DNA of 64,000 bases from UBA4417 sp031550085 (GCA_031550085.1 JAVBOY010000014.1:29593-93592); one strand, 5' to 3'. Shown: positions 26,926 through 36,469, counted from the stretch's first letter. The notes: a model not told the origin generated them from the letters alone. Numbers and translations are program-made.

Positions 26926-27152
26926 ATCCTTTTTAGAAAGGTAGTTCCTTTTTGGATGATTGACTTTCAATCTCCAAGAGGGCAATCATTGCGGTTGTTA
27001 GCAATCCAAGCAGCCTGCAAGGTCGCAATTTCCCAACAAACAGAAGGCTTGTATTGCTTTTCGTTAAATGGAAAAATGTTGTGCAAACGACTCATTCTTA
27101 ACACAAGATCTTTTTAAATAAAACCATTTCCAATTAACAAGTAAAAAAACAA

Positions 27153-27413
27153 ATGAAAACATTCACAAAAACTCTTTGCATTTTATTGATTTCATCCATG
27201 GCCACCTGGGGCTGCGCCAGCAAAGCAAATTCCAATTGCTGCAACAGTAAGGACAGTACCGAGTGCGCTCACAAGCACGACAGTTGCACCGGACATAACC
27301 ACGGACAAGAAGAATTCAGCGTCAAGGGCGACAGCATCCATTCCGACAGCACGCAGACTCATTCGCACCAACACGGACACGACCACAGTGAAAACTGCGA
27401 CCACAAACATTAA
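27153..27413 (+). CDS. Histidine-rich small lipoprotein
   Basis: An 86-residue protein with a lipoprotein-like signal ending in ATWGC (Cys21; the Trp at -2 makes the lipobox weak) and then a mature part dominated by His, Asp, Ser and Cys (NCCNSKD, CAHKHDSC, HSHQHGHDHSENCDHKH). No fold is recognisable. Its composition and position directly upstream of the RND adaptor suggest a metal-binding or metal-buffering role in the envelope. The upstream gap of 227 bp has no gene. Confidence 0.6.
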   Translation: MKTFTKTLCILLISSMATWGCASKANSNCCNSKDSTECAHKHDSCTGHNHGQEEFSVKGDSIHSDSTQTHSHQHGHDHSENCDHKH

Positions 27414-27532
27414 AATTGTGACAAATGATGCGTAAACGGTGACAGATATAAGTTCGCAAGTAACGAGAATTCAATGCCTCGTTGCTTGTCACTCGTTACC
27501 CGTTACTAAAAAATTTTCTAATCCACTTTCCC

Positions 27533-29068
27533 ATGAAAACCATAAAATTAATATCCTTGTTGGTGATGCTTGTCATTGCCTGGGGATGCAATCGCAACAA
27601 GTCGGCCAACGGTCATAACCATGCAGAAGGCGAATCGCATTCCGATGGACACGATCACAGCGAAATCGAGGCCATGACGCACACATTTTATACCTCCGAC
27701 TTCGAGCTGTTTGCCGAAATCGGCCCCTTGATCCAAGGCGAAGAAGCTGAGATTTTTGTGCATTTAACCGACCTGAGCACCTACAAACCCATCGAAAGTG
27801 CCGAAATCACCACCAGCCTGATTGTGGGTGAGAAAGGAATCCGAAAAATCGTTACTCAAGCTGATAAAGCCTCGCATGTGTTTGAGCTTACTTTGCAACC
27901 GGTGGTTTCCGGAAAGGGAAAGCTGATTTTTGAGGTCACCCGGAACGGAAAAAAGGAAAGCTTCGCAGTGGACAATATTCCGGTTTTTGCCGACGATCAT
28001 GAAGCGCTTCATGCCGAACAAGATCACGTACACGGCGAAAACCCCATCAAATTCTCCAAAGAACAAGCCTGGAAATCCGACTTTAAGGTACAACAAGTGA
28101 AACGCAGCACCTTTCACCAGGTGTTGAAAACCAGCGGACAGATTATCTCTGCTCCGGGCGACGAAATTACGCTCTCAGCCACGGCAAGCGGCATTACCAA
28201 GTTTGTAAATAACCGGATTGTCGACGGGCTGGCGGTACGCGCCGGAGAAGCGCTTTTTGCCATTTCGGGCAAAGGTCTGACGGAAGGGAACTCCGAAACA
28301 AAAAGCGCGGATGCCAAATTATTTTTGGATAATGCAAAAAAGAATTACGACCGCGCTACTGAATTGGTCAAAGATCAGATTATTTCCCAAAAGGAATTTA
28401 ACCAGCGGAAATTGGATTACGAGCAAGCGCTGATCAATTACCAAACCCTTTCGGCCGACATGGGTACAAGTGGAAAGTCTATTGCAACACCTATTTCCGG
28501 GTTTATCAAAAACATTCTGGTACAATCGGGGCAATATGTTGAAATCGGGCAACCCATTGCCACCATCACCCAAAACCGCCGTTTGCTGCTGAGCGCCGAC
28601 ATTCCGCAACGGTTTTATTCCCAACTGAATAATATTGCAACCGCCAATTTTACAACCTCTTACGACAATCATACTTACGACCTCAGCGAACTCAACGGCA
28701 AATTATTGTCCATCGGAAAATCGACCAGCACGACCACATTCACCAAAGCCGTGAATTTCGAGTTCGATAACAAAGGCGACATTACGCCCGGCGTATTTGT
28801 CAATGTATATCTGAAGTCATCCCCTATCCCCAATGCCATCACCATTCCCGAAACGGCCCTTACCGAAGAACAGGGACATTTCTTTGTGTACGTACAAACC
28901 GAAGGGGAAATTTTCCAAAAACGGGAAGTGATCCCGGGAATGAGCGACGGATTGAACGTCCAGATACTTTCCGGATTGGAAGAAAACGAACGCATCGTCA
29001 CGCGCGGAGCCTATCTGGTAAAACTAGCTTCATTATCCAATGCCGTGCCCCACGGGCATGAACATTAA
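27533..29068 (+). CDS. RND efflux periplasmic adaptor (CzcB/CusB-like), His-rich N-terminus
   Basis: A 511-residue membrane-fusion lipoprotein. The signal ends at IAWGC (about Cys19), followed at once by a His-rich stretch (HNHAEGESHSDGHDHSE) that is probably a metal-binding tail and is unusual in length. The barrel-sandwich domain begins around GQIISAPGDEITLSATASG, the hairpin coiled coil covers the RATELVKDQIISQKEF region, and the second half of the lipoyl domain is SGFIKNILVQSGQYVEIGQPI. A distal His repeat closes the protein (HGHEH). The start is the ATG at 27533 because the signal peptide begins there. It leads into the pump gene 42 bp downstream. Confidence 0.87.
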   Translation: MKTIKLISLLVMLVIAWGCNRNKSANGHNHAEGESHSDGHDHSEIEAMTHTFYTSDFELFAEIGPLIQGEEAEIFVHLTDLSTYKPIESAEITTSLIVGEKGIRKIVTQADKASHVFELTLQPVVSGKGKLIFEVTRNGKKESFAVDNIPVFADDHEALHAEQDHVHGENPIKFSKEQAWKSDFKVQQVKRSTFHQVLKTSGQIISAPGDEITLSATASGITKFVNNRIVDGLAVRAGEALFAISGKGLTEGNSETKSADAKLFLDNAKKNYDRATELVKDQIISQKEFNQRKLDYEQALINYQTLSADMGTSGKSIATPISGFIKNILVQSGQYVEIGQPIATITQNRRLLLSADIPQRFYSQLNNIATANFTTSYDNHTYDLSELNGKLLSIGKSTSTTTFTKAVNFEFDNKGDITPGVFVNVYLKSSPIPNAITIPETALTEEQGHFFVYVQTEGEIFQKREVIPGMSDGLNVQILSGLEENERIVTRGAYLVKLASLSNAVPHGHEH

Positions 29069-29110
29069 AAGCCGGAATGATTTTTCATCATCATTAAAAA
29101 AGAAAGAAAC

Positions 29111-32100
29111 GTGTTAAACAGAATTATACAGTTTTCGTTACAAAACCGGTTGATGATACTGGTTTTCTCCTTTTTGCTATTGATTGGCGGATTGTTTGTG
29201 GCATGGCGCATGGAAGTGGATGTGTTTCCCGATTTGAATGCGCCCACCGTGGTAGTCATGACCGAAGCCCAAGGCATGGCGCCCGAAGAAGTGGAACGGT
29301 TGGTCACCTTTCCCATTGAAACTTGTGTGAACGGATCAACCGGAGTACGGCGTGTCCGTTCCCAATCCACCACCGGGTTTTCAGTCGTTTGGATTGAATT
29401 TGACTGGGGAACAGATATTTACATCGCCCGCCAAATTGTTGCCGAAAAACTATCCGGAATTTCCGAAAGTTTTCCACCTTCAGCCGGAAGACCCACATTG
29501 GGTCCGCAATCCAGCATTTTGGGAGAAGTCATGATTGTGGGCATTACAGCCGACAGCACTTCGATGCAGGACTTAAGAACCCTTGCCGACTGGACCATCC
29601 GCCCGCGCCTGCTTTCCATCGGAGGCGTGGCGCAAGTAGCCGTAATCGGCGGTGAAATCAAAGAATACCAAATACTGCTTAATCCGGCAAAAATGCGCCA
29701 ATACGGCGTTTCGTTAGACGATGTTCTTTCGGTTACCGAAAATATGAACCAAAACGCCACGGGAGGAATCCTCTACGAATACGGAAACGAATACATCATT
29801 CGCGGCGTACTTTCCACCAACAAAATTGAAGACATCGGTAAATCTGTTATAAAAAATATTGAAAACCAGCCCATTGTTCTGTCCGATATTGCCGAAATCC
29901 GGATCGGGAACAAATCGCCCAAACTGGGTGTGGCGTCTGAAAAAGGGAAACCCGCTGTTTTGGTTACCATTACCAAACAGCCCAATACCAACACCTTAGA
30001 ATTGAGCGAGCATCTGGACAAAGCCGTTGCAGAAATAAAAAGCAATGCGCCGGCCGATGTAAAGCTTTCGACCGATATTTTCAGGCAATCCCGCTTTATC
30101 GAAAATTCCATCAATAACATCATGCGCGCCATTGGCGAAGGCTCCATTTTTGTGGTCATCATCTTATTTCTCTTTTTGATGAACTTCCGCACCACCCTCA
30201 TTTCCCTGCTGGCGCTTCCCTTATCGCTTTTAGCAACCGTTTTGGCGCTAAGTTGGATGGGGCTTACCATCAACACCATGAGTTTGGGCGGCATGGCCAT
30301 TGCCATCGGTTCGCTGGTCGACGATGCCATTATCGACGTGGAAAATGTATTTCGCCGCTTGCGCGAAAACCACCACCTGGAGAAATCCCTGCGCCAGCCG
30401 GTTCTCAAAGTCATTTTTGACGCTTCCAAAGAAATTCGTGCCTCCATTGTCAATGCCACGCTGATTACCATTGTTGCTTTTATTCCCTTATTTTTCCTGA
30501 GCGGAATGGAAGGCCGGATGTTACGCCCATTGGGAATTTCATTCATCGTTTCGCTGTTTGCTTCCATGGTGGTTGCCGTAACGCTTACGCCGGTACTCTG
30601 CAGCTTTTTGCTGACAAACGACAAAACTCTTTCAAAATATGAACGCGAGCCTTGGCTTTCGCGAAACTTAAAAAAAGGGTATCAAGTGGCTTTGGAAAAA
30701 GCCCTCAAATTCCGGAAAACCATTTTGTTTTCATCCATTGTGCTGCTAGCCATCGCACTGGTTGGATTCAGCTCCCTCGGGCGAAGTTTCTTGCCCAATT
30801 TCAACGAAGGCTCCATGACGCTGAGCCTCTCTACCCTGCCCGGCATTTCGCTCGATGAAAGCGACAAACTCTTTGGAATGGCAGAAAAGGAATTGCTCTC
30901 CATTCCCGAAGTCCTGACAACCGCCCGAAAAACCGGGCGAGCTGAACTGGATGAACATGCTTTGGGCGTCAACGTTTCGGAAATCGAAGCGCCATTCGAA
31001 CTGAAAAAACGTTCGACGGAAGAATTATTTGAAGAAGTACGCCAAAAGCTATCCACCATCAAAGGATTGAATTTTGAAATCGGACAACCCATCGGCCACC
31101 GCATCGACCACATGCTTTCGGGAACCCGTGCCAACATTGCCATCAAAATTTTCGGTTCCGACCTGAATAAATTACACCAACTTGCGCTTCAAGTACAAAG
31201 CAACATCCAGGGAATCGAAGGTCTGGTAGATTTGAATGTGGAACAACAAGTCGAGCGCCCGCAACTGCAAATCAAACCGCATTACGAAATGCTGGCCAAA
31301 TACGGCATTCCCATTACCGAATTTTCCGAATGGATTTCAACCGCCTTGCAGGGACAAGTCGTTTCCCAAGTGTACGAAGGCTCACAAGTATTTGACCTGA
31401 CGGTAAAGGTTTCGGATGAAAACCGCGCCAACATCGATGCGATCCGCAATCTGCTGATTGATATTCCGCAAGCCGGCGGCAGCTCCAAAGTGCCGCTGAG
31501 TTATGTTGCCGACGTGGTTTCCTCTTCGGGTCCCAACACCATCAACCGCGAAAATGTGCAGCGCAAAACCGTGGTTTCGTGTAATGTTTCGGGGCGCGAC
31601 CTGCGCGGCGTGGTCAACGATATCCGGAGTTCCGTAGAGAAAAACATCAGCGTTCCCGAAGGATACCACATTGAATACGGCGGACAGTTTGAAAGCGAGG
31701 CTGCCGCTTCGCGCATTCTGTTTTTTACCTCCATCCTTTCGCTGCTGGTTATCTTCTTGCTGCTGTTTCAAGAGTTTAAAACCCTGAAGCTTTCAGGCAT
31801 TATCATGCTCAATTTACCTTTGGCGCTTATCGGCGGCATTGCCAGTATTTGGATCGGGTCGAAAGTATTGAGCATTCCGGCCATCATCGGATTTATTTCG
31901 CTATTCGGCATTGCCACGCGCAATGGTATTTTGCTGGTTTCGCATTTCGAACATTTGCGTAAGAAAGGAGTGCCGCTGTACGAAAGCATTATCAAAGGTT
32001 CGCTCGACCGCCTGAATCCCATTCTGATGACAGCGCTTTGCGCCGCATTGGCATTGATTCCCCTGGCATTAAACGGCGATTTACCCGGCAATGAAATTCA

Positions 32101-32218
32101 AAGCCCCATGGCGCAGGTGATTTTGGGTGGCTTGCTAAGTTCTACCCTGCTCAACGGCTTTTTGATCCCCATTGTGTATTGGATGATTAGCCGGAAAAAA
32201 GGAACGGGTGACGAGTGA
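29111..32218 (+). CDS. Heavy-metal RND efflux pump (CzcA/CusA-like), GTG start
   Basis: A 1035-residue inner membrane pump of the HME-RND family. The start codon is GTG at 29111 (MLNRIIQFSLQNRLMIL), in the conserved N-terminal position. Twelve transmembrane segments are arranged as usual, with periplasmic loops after TM1 and TM7; the proton-relay acidic pair is D404-D405 in LVDDAIIDVEN of TM4. The final codons (KKGTGDE) come from sequence identical in style to the dispersed repeat (ACGGGTGACGAGTGACC). With the adaptor before and TolC-like protein after, this forms a tripartite metal exporter; the metal is not certain. Confidence 0.93.
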   Translation: MLNRIIQFSLQNRLMILVFSFLLLIGGLFVAWRMEVDVFPDLNAPTVVVMTEAQGMAPEEVERLVTFPIETCVNGSTGVRRVRSQSTTGFSVVWIEFDWGTDIYIARQIVAEKLSGISESFPPSAGRPTLGPQSSILGEVMIVGITADSTSMQDLRTLADWTIRPRLLSIGGVAQVAVIGGEIKEYQILLNPAKMRQYGVSLDDVLSVTENMNQNATGGILYEYGNEYIIRGVLSTNKIEDIGKSVIKNIENQPIVLSDIAEIRIGNKSPKLGVASEKGKPAVLVTITKQPNTNTLELSEHLDKAVAEIKSNAPADVKLSTDIFRQSRFIENSINNIMRAIGEGSIFVVIILFLFLMNFRTTLISLLALPLSLLATVLALSWMGLTINTMSLGGMAIAIGSLVDDAIIDVENVFRRLRENHHLEKSLRQPVLKVIFDASKEIRASIVNATLITIVAFIPLFFLSGMEGRMLRPLGISFIVSLFASMVVAVTLTPVLCSFLLTNDKTLSKYEREPWLSRNLKKGYQVALEKALKFRKTILFSSIVLLAIALVGFSSLGRSFLPNFNEGSMTLSLSTLPGISLDESDKLFGMAEKELLSIPEVLTTARKTGRAELDEHALGVNVSEIEAPFELKKRSTEELFEEVRQKLSTIKGLNFEIGQPIGHRIDHMLSGTRANIAIKIFGSDLNKLHQLALQVQSNIQGIEGLVDLNVEQQVERPQLQIKPHYEMLAKYGIPITEFSEWISTALQGQVVSQVYEGSQVFDLTVKVSDENRANIDAIRNLLIDIPQAGGSSKVPLSYVADVVSSSGPNTINRENVQRKTVVSCNVSGRDLRGVVNDIRSSVEKNISVPEGYHIEYGGQFESEAAASRILFFTSILSLLVIFLLLFQEFKTLKLSGIIMLNLPLALIGGIASIWIGSKVLSIPAIIGFISLFGIATRNGILLVSHFEHLRKKGVPLYESIIKGSLDRLNPILMTALCAALALIPLALNGDLPGNEIQSPMAQVILGGLLSSTLLNGFLIPIVYWMISRKKGTGDE

Positions 32219-32360
32219 CCAGTTTTTTTTAGATAGCAATGGAATTGTAACACCACCAAATCCGAAGGATTCGAATGTTTATCGAAAAGAAGAAATTTAT
32301 ACAAAATCAAATCACTAAAAATATCATAATAAAATGATTTTTAGAGAATTAAATATTTTA

Positions 32361-32400
32361 TTTGAATTTAGACTGAGTCTAAATAATTTTTTTAATTTTG
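32361..32400 (+). promoter_or_regulatory. Promoter and palindromic operator of the TolC-like gene
   Basis: TTTG (32361-32364), then 19 bp, then TAATTTTT (32384-32391) resembles a Bacteroidetes promoter; a second TAATTTTG occurs at 32393-32400. Inside the spacer is a perfect 19-bp palindrome ATTTAGACTGAGTCTAAAT (32366-32384). A dyad between the -33 and -7 boxes is the usual place for a repressor, and the pattern resembles DtxR/MntR-type metalloregulator sites (inference). It argues that the outer membrane subunit has its own metal-responsive promoter. Confidence 0.6.
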
Positions 32401-32435
32401 CCACCCAATTTACTTCAAAAAATTTAGGTGTCAAA

Positions 32436-33623
32436 ATGGTATTAGGAAACAAATTCGTTCTTTCATTATCCTTGCTCTTATTTTCCGGAGCACTTGTTTC
32501 ACAAAATCAAACAAGCCTTGTGCTGAAAAGTATTTTGGAAAACAATAAAACCCTTAAAGCTGCCGGACATTGGGTCGCAAGCCAGAAACTGGAGGCCAAA
32601 ACAGGCATTTACCTTGCCAACCCATCGGTTACGTATGATTATCTTTGGGGAAACCAGAACACTTTACCCATCCAAAGCGAGGTGAATGCCATTCAGGAAT
32701 TCGATTTCCCCGGCGTTTACAAGAAAAAAGCCCAACATGCTAATTTACAAGCCACACAAGCTGAAATCGACGGAAAAATTTTGCGCCAATCCGTCCTTCT
32801 GGAGGCCCAATCAACCTGCATTGAATTGGTTTACCTGAACAAACAAAAAACATTGCTGCAAAACCAATTGAATTTCACAACCAAACTGCTCGAAATGCAG
32901 CAGGCACGCCTGCAAAAAGGCGAATCCAATATCCTGGAAGTCAATATCCTCAACCTGAATCTGGTAACTCTAAAAAGCGATTTCCGTAAAAACGAAACCA
33001 ACCGCAACAATTTACTGAAAAAGTTGGCCGAACTCAATGGAGGCGCATCCATTGAATTTACCGATACCAGCTATTTCCTCGACAAACCGGTTCCCGAATT
33101 TGAAACGATCAAAGACAAAGCGGTATCGGTTGATCCCAGTCTGGCTTCGCTTTCGCAAAAGATAGAACTATCCAAGTCGCAAATCGCCGTTACCAAGGCC
33201 CTTTCCTACCCGAAATTTGAACTGGGTTATCGCGGCACGTATATGGCCGGCGACAATTACAACGGCATCCATACCGGCATTTCCATTCCTCTTTGGGAAA
33301 ACAAAAATGCGGTAAAAACGGCAAAAGCCCAAAGCCTGTATTGGCAAAGCGAACTGGAAAGCGAACAAGTGAAACAAATGGGAGAACTTCGCCGTTTGTA
33401 CGACGAATGCCAATCCTTGAAAATCTCGTTGGATGATTATCAAAGCAATGTACCCATGCAACAAAGTGTTACTTTGCTAAACAAGGCGCTGCAAGCCGGA
33501 GAAATCTCGGCTCCCGAATATTTTGCTGAAATGTGTGTTTGGAGCCAATCGCACCAGGCGCTGTTGCAATTGGAATACGAATACTATCAAAAAATTGCGG
33601 AATTGATGAAGTTTGAGTTGTAA
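32436..33623 (+). CDS. TolC-family outer membrane efflux protein (CzcC/CusC-like)
   Basis: A 395-residue outer membrane factor with a signal peptide (MVLGNKFVLSLSLLLFSGALVSQ) and two long coiled-coil regions separated by short strands, the duplicated helical hairpin pattern of TolC-type channels (LARLQKGESNILEVNILNLN and its second-half counterpart LLNKALQAGEISAPEYFAEM). It is shorter than E. coli TolC, as usual in CzcC proteins. The start is the ATG at 32436, which keeps the candidate promoter/operator at 32361-32400 outside the coding region. It completes the RND system with the two preceding genes. Confidence 0.85.
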   Translation: MVLGNKFVLSLSLLLFSGALVSQNQTSLVLKSILENNKTLKAAGHWVASQKLEAKTGIYLANPSVTYDYLWGNQNTLPIQSEVNAIQEFDFPGVYKKKAQHANLQATQAEIDGKILRQSVLLEAQSTCIELVYLNKQKTLLQNQLNFTTKLLEMQQARLQKGESNILEVNILNLNLVTLKSDFRKNETNRNNLLKKLAELNGGASIEFTDTSYFLDKPVPEFETIKDKAVSVDPSLASLSQKIELSKSQIAVTKALSYPKFELGYRGTYMAGDNYNGIHTGISIPLWENKNAVKTAKAQSLYWQSELESEQVKQMGELRRLYDECQSLKISLDDYQSNVPMQQSVTLLNKALQAGEISAPEYFAEMCVWSQSHQALLQLEYEYYQKIAELMKFEL

Positions 33624-33645
33624 GCAAACTTCAACTAAAAAAAGA

Positions 33646-35454
33646 TTACGATTTCGCCCGTTTGGCAGCCGCTTCCCGTTCGTGTTGTTTTAAAATGATT
33701 TTACGCATGCGCATCGACTTGGGAGTCACCTCCACCAATTCATCCGATTGAATGTATTCCAACGCCTCTTCCAAGGAGAATTTTACAGCCGGAGGAAGAC
33801 GTAAGGCGTCGTCTTTGCTGGTCGTACGGAAATTGGTCAATTGCTTTCCTTTTACAATGTTTACACCCAAATCCATATCGCGGGTATTTTCGCCCACCAT
33901 TTGGCCTTCGTAGATTTCTTCGCCGTTTTCCACAAAGAAATGCCCGCGGTCTTGCAGTTTATCAATCGAATAAGCCGTCGCCATTCCCGCTTCAATCGAC
34001 ACCAACACGCCCACCATGCGTTGCGGAATGCTACCTTTCATGGGTTCGTAAGCATGAAAACGGTGCGCCATAATGGCTTCGCCCGCCGTTGCTGTCAATA
34101 CCGAATTGCGCAAACCGATAATACCGCGCGACGGAATCAGAAATTCCAAATGCTGCAAATCGCCTTTGGGTTCCATCACCAACAATTCGCCACGGCGTTG
34201 CGTAACCAATTCGATCACTTTTCCGGCTACCGACTCGGGAGTATCTACAATCAAGCTTTCCACCGGTTCGCATTTTGTACCATCAATCTCTTTGATAATG
34301 ACCTGCGGTTGCCCTACCTGCAATTCGTAGCCTTCGCGGCGCATGGTTTCAATTAAAATGCTCAAATGCAAAATACCACGCCCGTAAACTAAAAACTGGT
34401 CGGGAGAAGCCGTTTCCTCCACGCGCAAAGCCAGGTTCTTTTCCGTTTCCTTCATCAAACGCTCGTAAACATGGCGCGAGGTGACAAATTTTCCTTCCCG
34501 TCCGAAAAAGGGCGAATTGTTGATCATAAACGTCATGCTCATGGTCGGCTCGTCGATTTTGATCGACGGCAACGCTTCGGGTTTTTCAAGATCCGCAATG
34601 GTGTCACCAATCTCAAACCCATCCAAACCCACAATGGCACAAATATCGCCGGCAAACATTTTCTCGACCTTCACTTTTCCCAAACCTTCGAACGAATAAA
34701 GTTCTTTGACTTTGGCCCGGCTCAACAAGCCGTCTTTTTTCAATAAAGCCACTTGCTGACCTTCTTTTACTTCGCCCCGGTTGATACGTCCGACGGCAAT
34801 CCGGCCCACAAACGAGCTGTAATCCAAGGAAGTAATTTGCATTTGCAAATAGCCTTCCGTTTGTGGCGCTTCAGGAATGTAGGCAACAATGGCATCCAGC
34901 AAGGCCGTGATATCTTCCGTTTTTTGGCGGTAATCCGTACTCATCCAGCCGTTTTTTCCCGATCCGTAAATGGTTGGAAAATCCAATTGCTCGTCGTTGG
35001 CTTCCAGATTGAAAAACAACTCGAACACTTGTTCCTGCACCTCATCGGGACGGCAATTCTCTTTGTCCACCTTGTTGATGACCACAATGGGTTTTAAGCC
35101 GAGCGACAAGGCTTTTTGAGTTACAAAACGCGTTTGCGGCATGGGGCCTTCAAAAGCATCGACCAACAGCAACACGCCGTCGGCCATTTTCAGCACCCGT
35201 TCTACTTCGCCGCCAAAATCGGCGTGGCCGGGCGTATCAATGATGTTAATTTTTACGCCTTTGTATTCAACCGAAACGTTTTTCGAAGTAATGGTGATTC
35301 CCCGTTCGCGCTCCAGGTCGTTGTTATCCAGAATCAGTTCTCCCGATTCCTGGTTTTCGCGAAAAAGCTTACAAGCATAGAGGATTTTATCAACTAGGGT
35401 AGTTTTGCCGTGGTCGACGTGGGCAATAATGGCAATGTTACGGATACTTTGCAT
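33646..35454 (-). CDS. typA: Translational GTPase TypA/BipA
   Basis: A 602-residue GTPase of the EF-G class acting on ribosomes under stress and cold. G1 is HVDHGKTTL near residue 12, followed by RGITI (G2), DTPGHADFG (G3) and NKVD (G4). Domains II, III and V follow, with the TypA-type MTFMINNSPFFGREGK segment near residue 290. Length matches the family. It is convergent with the TolC-like gene with only 22 bp between stops. A TACCTTTG -7 element lies on the minus strand at 35578-35571, giving a leader of about 110 nt. Confidence 0.97.
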   Translation of the reverse strand: MQSIRNIAIIAHVDHGKTTLVDKILYACKLFRENQESGELILDNNDLERERGITITSKNVSVEYKGVKINIIDTPGHADFGGEVERVLKMADGVLLLVDAFEGPMPQTRFVTQKALSLGLKPIVVINKVDKENCRPDEVQEQVFELFFNLEANDEQLDFPTIYGSGKNGWMSTDYRQKTEDITALLDAIVAYIPEAPQTEGYLQMQITSLDYSSFVGRIAVGRINRGEVKEGQQVALLKKDGLLSRAKVKELYSFEGLGKVKVEKMFAGDICAIVGLDGFEIGDTIADLEKPEALPSIKIDEPTMSMTFMINNSPFFGREGKFVTSRHVYERLMKETEKNLALRVEETASPDQFLVYGRGILHLSILIETMRREGYELQVGQPQVIIKEIDGTKCEPVESLIVDTPESVAGKVIELVTQRRGELLVMEPKGDLQHLEFLIPSRGIIGLRNSVLTATAGEAIMAHRFHAYEPMKGSIPQRMVGVLVSIEAGMATAYSIDKLQDRGHFFVENGEEIYEGQMVGENTRDMDLGVNIVKGKQLTNFRTTSKDDALRLPPAVKFSLEEALEYIQSDELVEVTPKSMRMRKIILKQHEREAAAKRAKS

Positions 35455-35799
35455 GGAAATAGGTTCAGCGTTTTTTTGAAAACAATTTCATCAAAAACTC
35501 GCTAACATATTTTTAATGCCTTGAATCTTAGTGATTTATTTTGTTTTCAGATGTTATGAATTGAGGGGTGCAAAGGTAGTGAAAAATAGGGATTTTTTGT
35601 GCTCATCTCCTGAGATTTTTTGGAAAGCACTGCAACAGAGGCATATTAAATTTTATCCGTAACGCTTAAAAATACGGATCTCCGGAAAATACACAGCAAC
35701 TCCTGCAACACGATGAGCCTGTGTCAGGTGCGTAATTTTGATTTGTCCAAAACGGGTTGATGTTTCCCTATTGTCCCGGAATGCCGCCAAATTTCCTTT
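35455..35799. other. Intergenic region with the typA promoter
   Basis: No gene seen. On the minus strand TACCTTTG at 35578-35571 matches the -7 consensus and probably belongs to typA. The rest (35600-35799) has no feature I can support. Confidence 0.4.
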
Positions 35800-36183
35800 T
35801 TACGCTTTTAACAGTTTGATCTGTTCATTCAACGCTTGAATCAGTTCTTCCTGGGTCGCGACAATTTTTTGAAGGGCCTTGATCATTTCTTCATTCAGGT
35901 AATAAAGGAAAAATTCATCCTTAACCGATGGCATCTGGCCGTCTCCCGACAAAAGATAAGGAAGCAAGGGATCTTTTACCGGGCGAATCATTTCACCTTC
36001 ACCCGTAATCACCCAATCGAGATTTAAATCGACGAAAGTAGTCGATATTAATTTAAGATTTTCGGAGGTTACATTACTGCCCGCCTTCAAAAAACCATTC
36101 GATAATCCCGTTTTTTTGGAAAAATCATACTGACTAATTCCCTTATAGTCAATATACTGTAATATTCTTTCCTTTGTTGTCAA
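35800..36183 (-). CDS. Phage-like helix-turn-helix repressor, TTG start
   Basis: A 127-residue protein with an N-terminal HTH (MTTKERILQYIDYKGISQYD then FSKKTGLSNGFLKAGSNVTS), a linker with the Bacteroidetes phage-repressor pattern LNLDWVITGEGEM near residues 53-65, and a C-terminal coiled coil (QKIVATQEELIQALNEQI) likely used for oligomerisation. The start must be TTG at 36183 because the next upstream in-frame triplets lead to TAA. It is divergent from a second HTH gene at 36264, with an operator-like palindrome between them. Confidence 0.75.
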   Translation of the reverse strand: MTTKERILQYIDYKGISQYDFSKKTGLSNGFLKAGSNVTSENLKLISTTFVDLNLDWVITGEGEMIRPVKDPLLPYLLSGDGQMPSVKDEFFLYYLNEEMIKALQKIVATQEELIQALNEQIKLLKA

Positions 36184-36199
36184 AAATAATAGATTTTAA

Positions 36200-36233
36200 T
36201 TTGAAAATAGTAAATAATTATTTAGTAATTTTG
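36200..36233 (+). promoter_or_regulatory. Promoter with palindromic operator between the divergent HTH genes
   Basis: TTTG at 36200-36203, a 22-bp spacer, and TAATTTTG at 36226-36233 form a promoter for the plus-strand HTH gene. The perfect 14-bp palindrome TAAATAATTATTTA (36211-36224) lies in the spacer, a typical place for repressor control. It lies 28 bp from the start of the minus-strand repressor. Confidence 0.5.
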
Positions 36234-36263
36234 TGGAGCCTCTCAACAAATATAGCATTTTTT

Positions 36264-36458
36264 ATGGATTTGTTTCAAAAAGTGCAACAAAAAAAATTCA
36301 ACCCGATTCGCGACATTGCTCAGAAAGTAGGGGTTAGCGAGGCTTATGTCCGGATGGTGCTGAAAGGAAGCCGCAACGGCACAAAGCATTTAGACGGCAA
36401 AGGAAAAGAGATTCTAAAACTGGCGGCGGAAATAATCGAGCAAATGGATAAGGTTTAG
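36264..36458 (+). CDS. Small HTH DNA-binding protein (Cro/Ner-like)
   Basis: A 64-residue protein made of one HTH: IRDIAQKVGVSEAYVRMVLKG is a good helix-turn-helix, followed by a helix ending LKLAAEIIEQMDKV. I start it at ATG 36264 (MDLFQKVQQKK), because an earlier in-frame start would overlap the promoter. Divergence from the repressor at 35800-36183 mimics the CI/Cro or c/Ner control region of a phage or transposable prophage, but no phage gene follows; the next DNA is dispersed repeat. It is probably the relic of an integrated element or a domesticated switch. Confidence 0.65.
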   Translation: MDLFQKVQQKKFNPIRDIAQKVGVSEAYVRMVLKGSRNGTKHLDGKGKEILKLAAEIIEQMDKV

Positions 36459-36469
36459 AAAGGAGAAAG

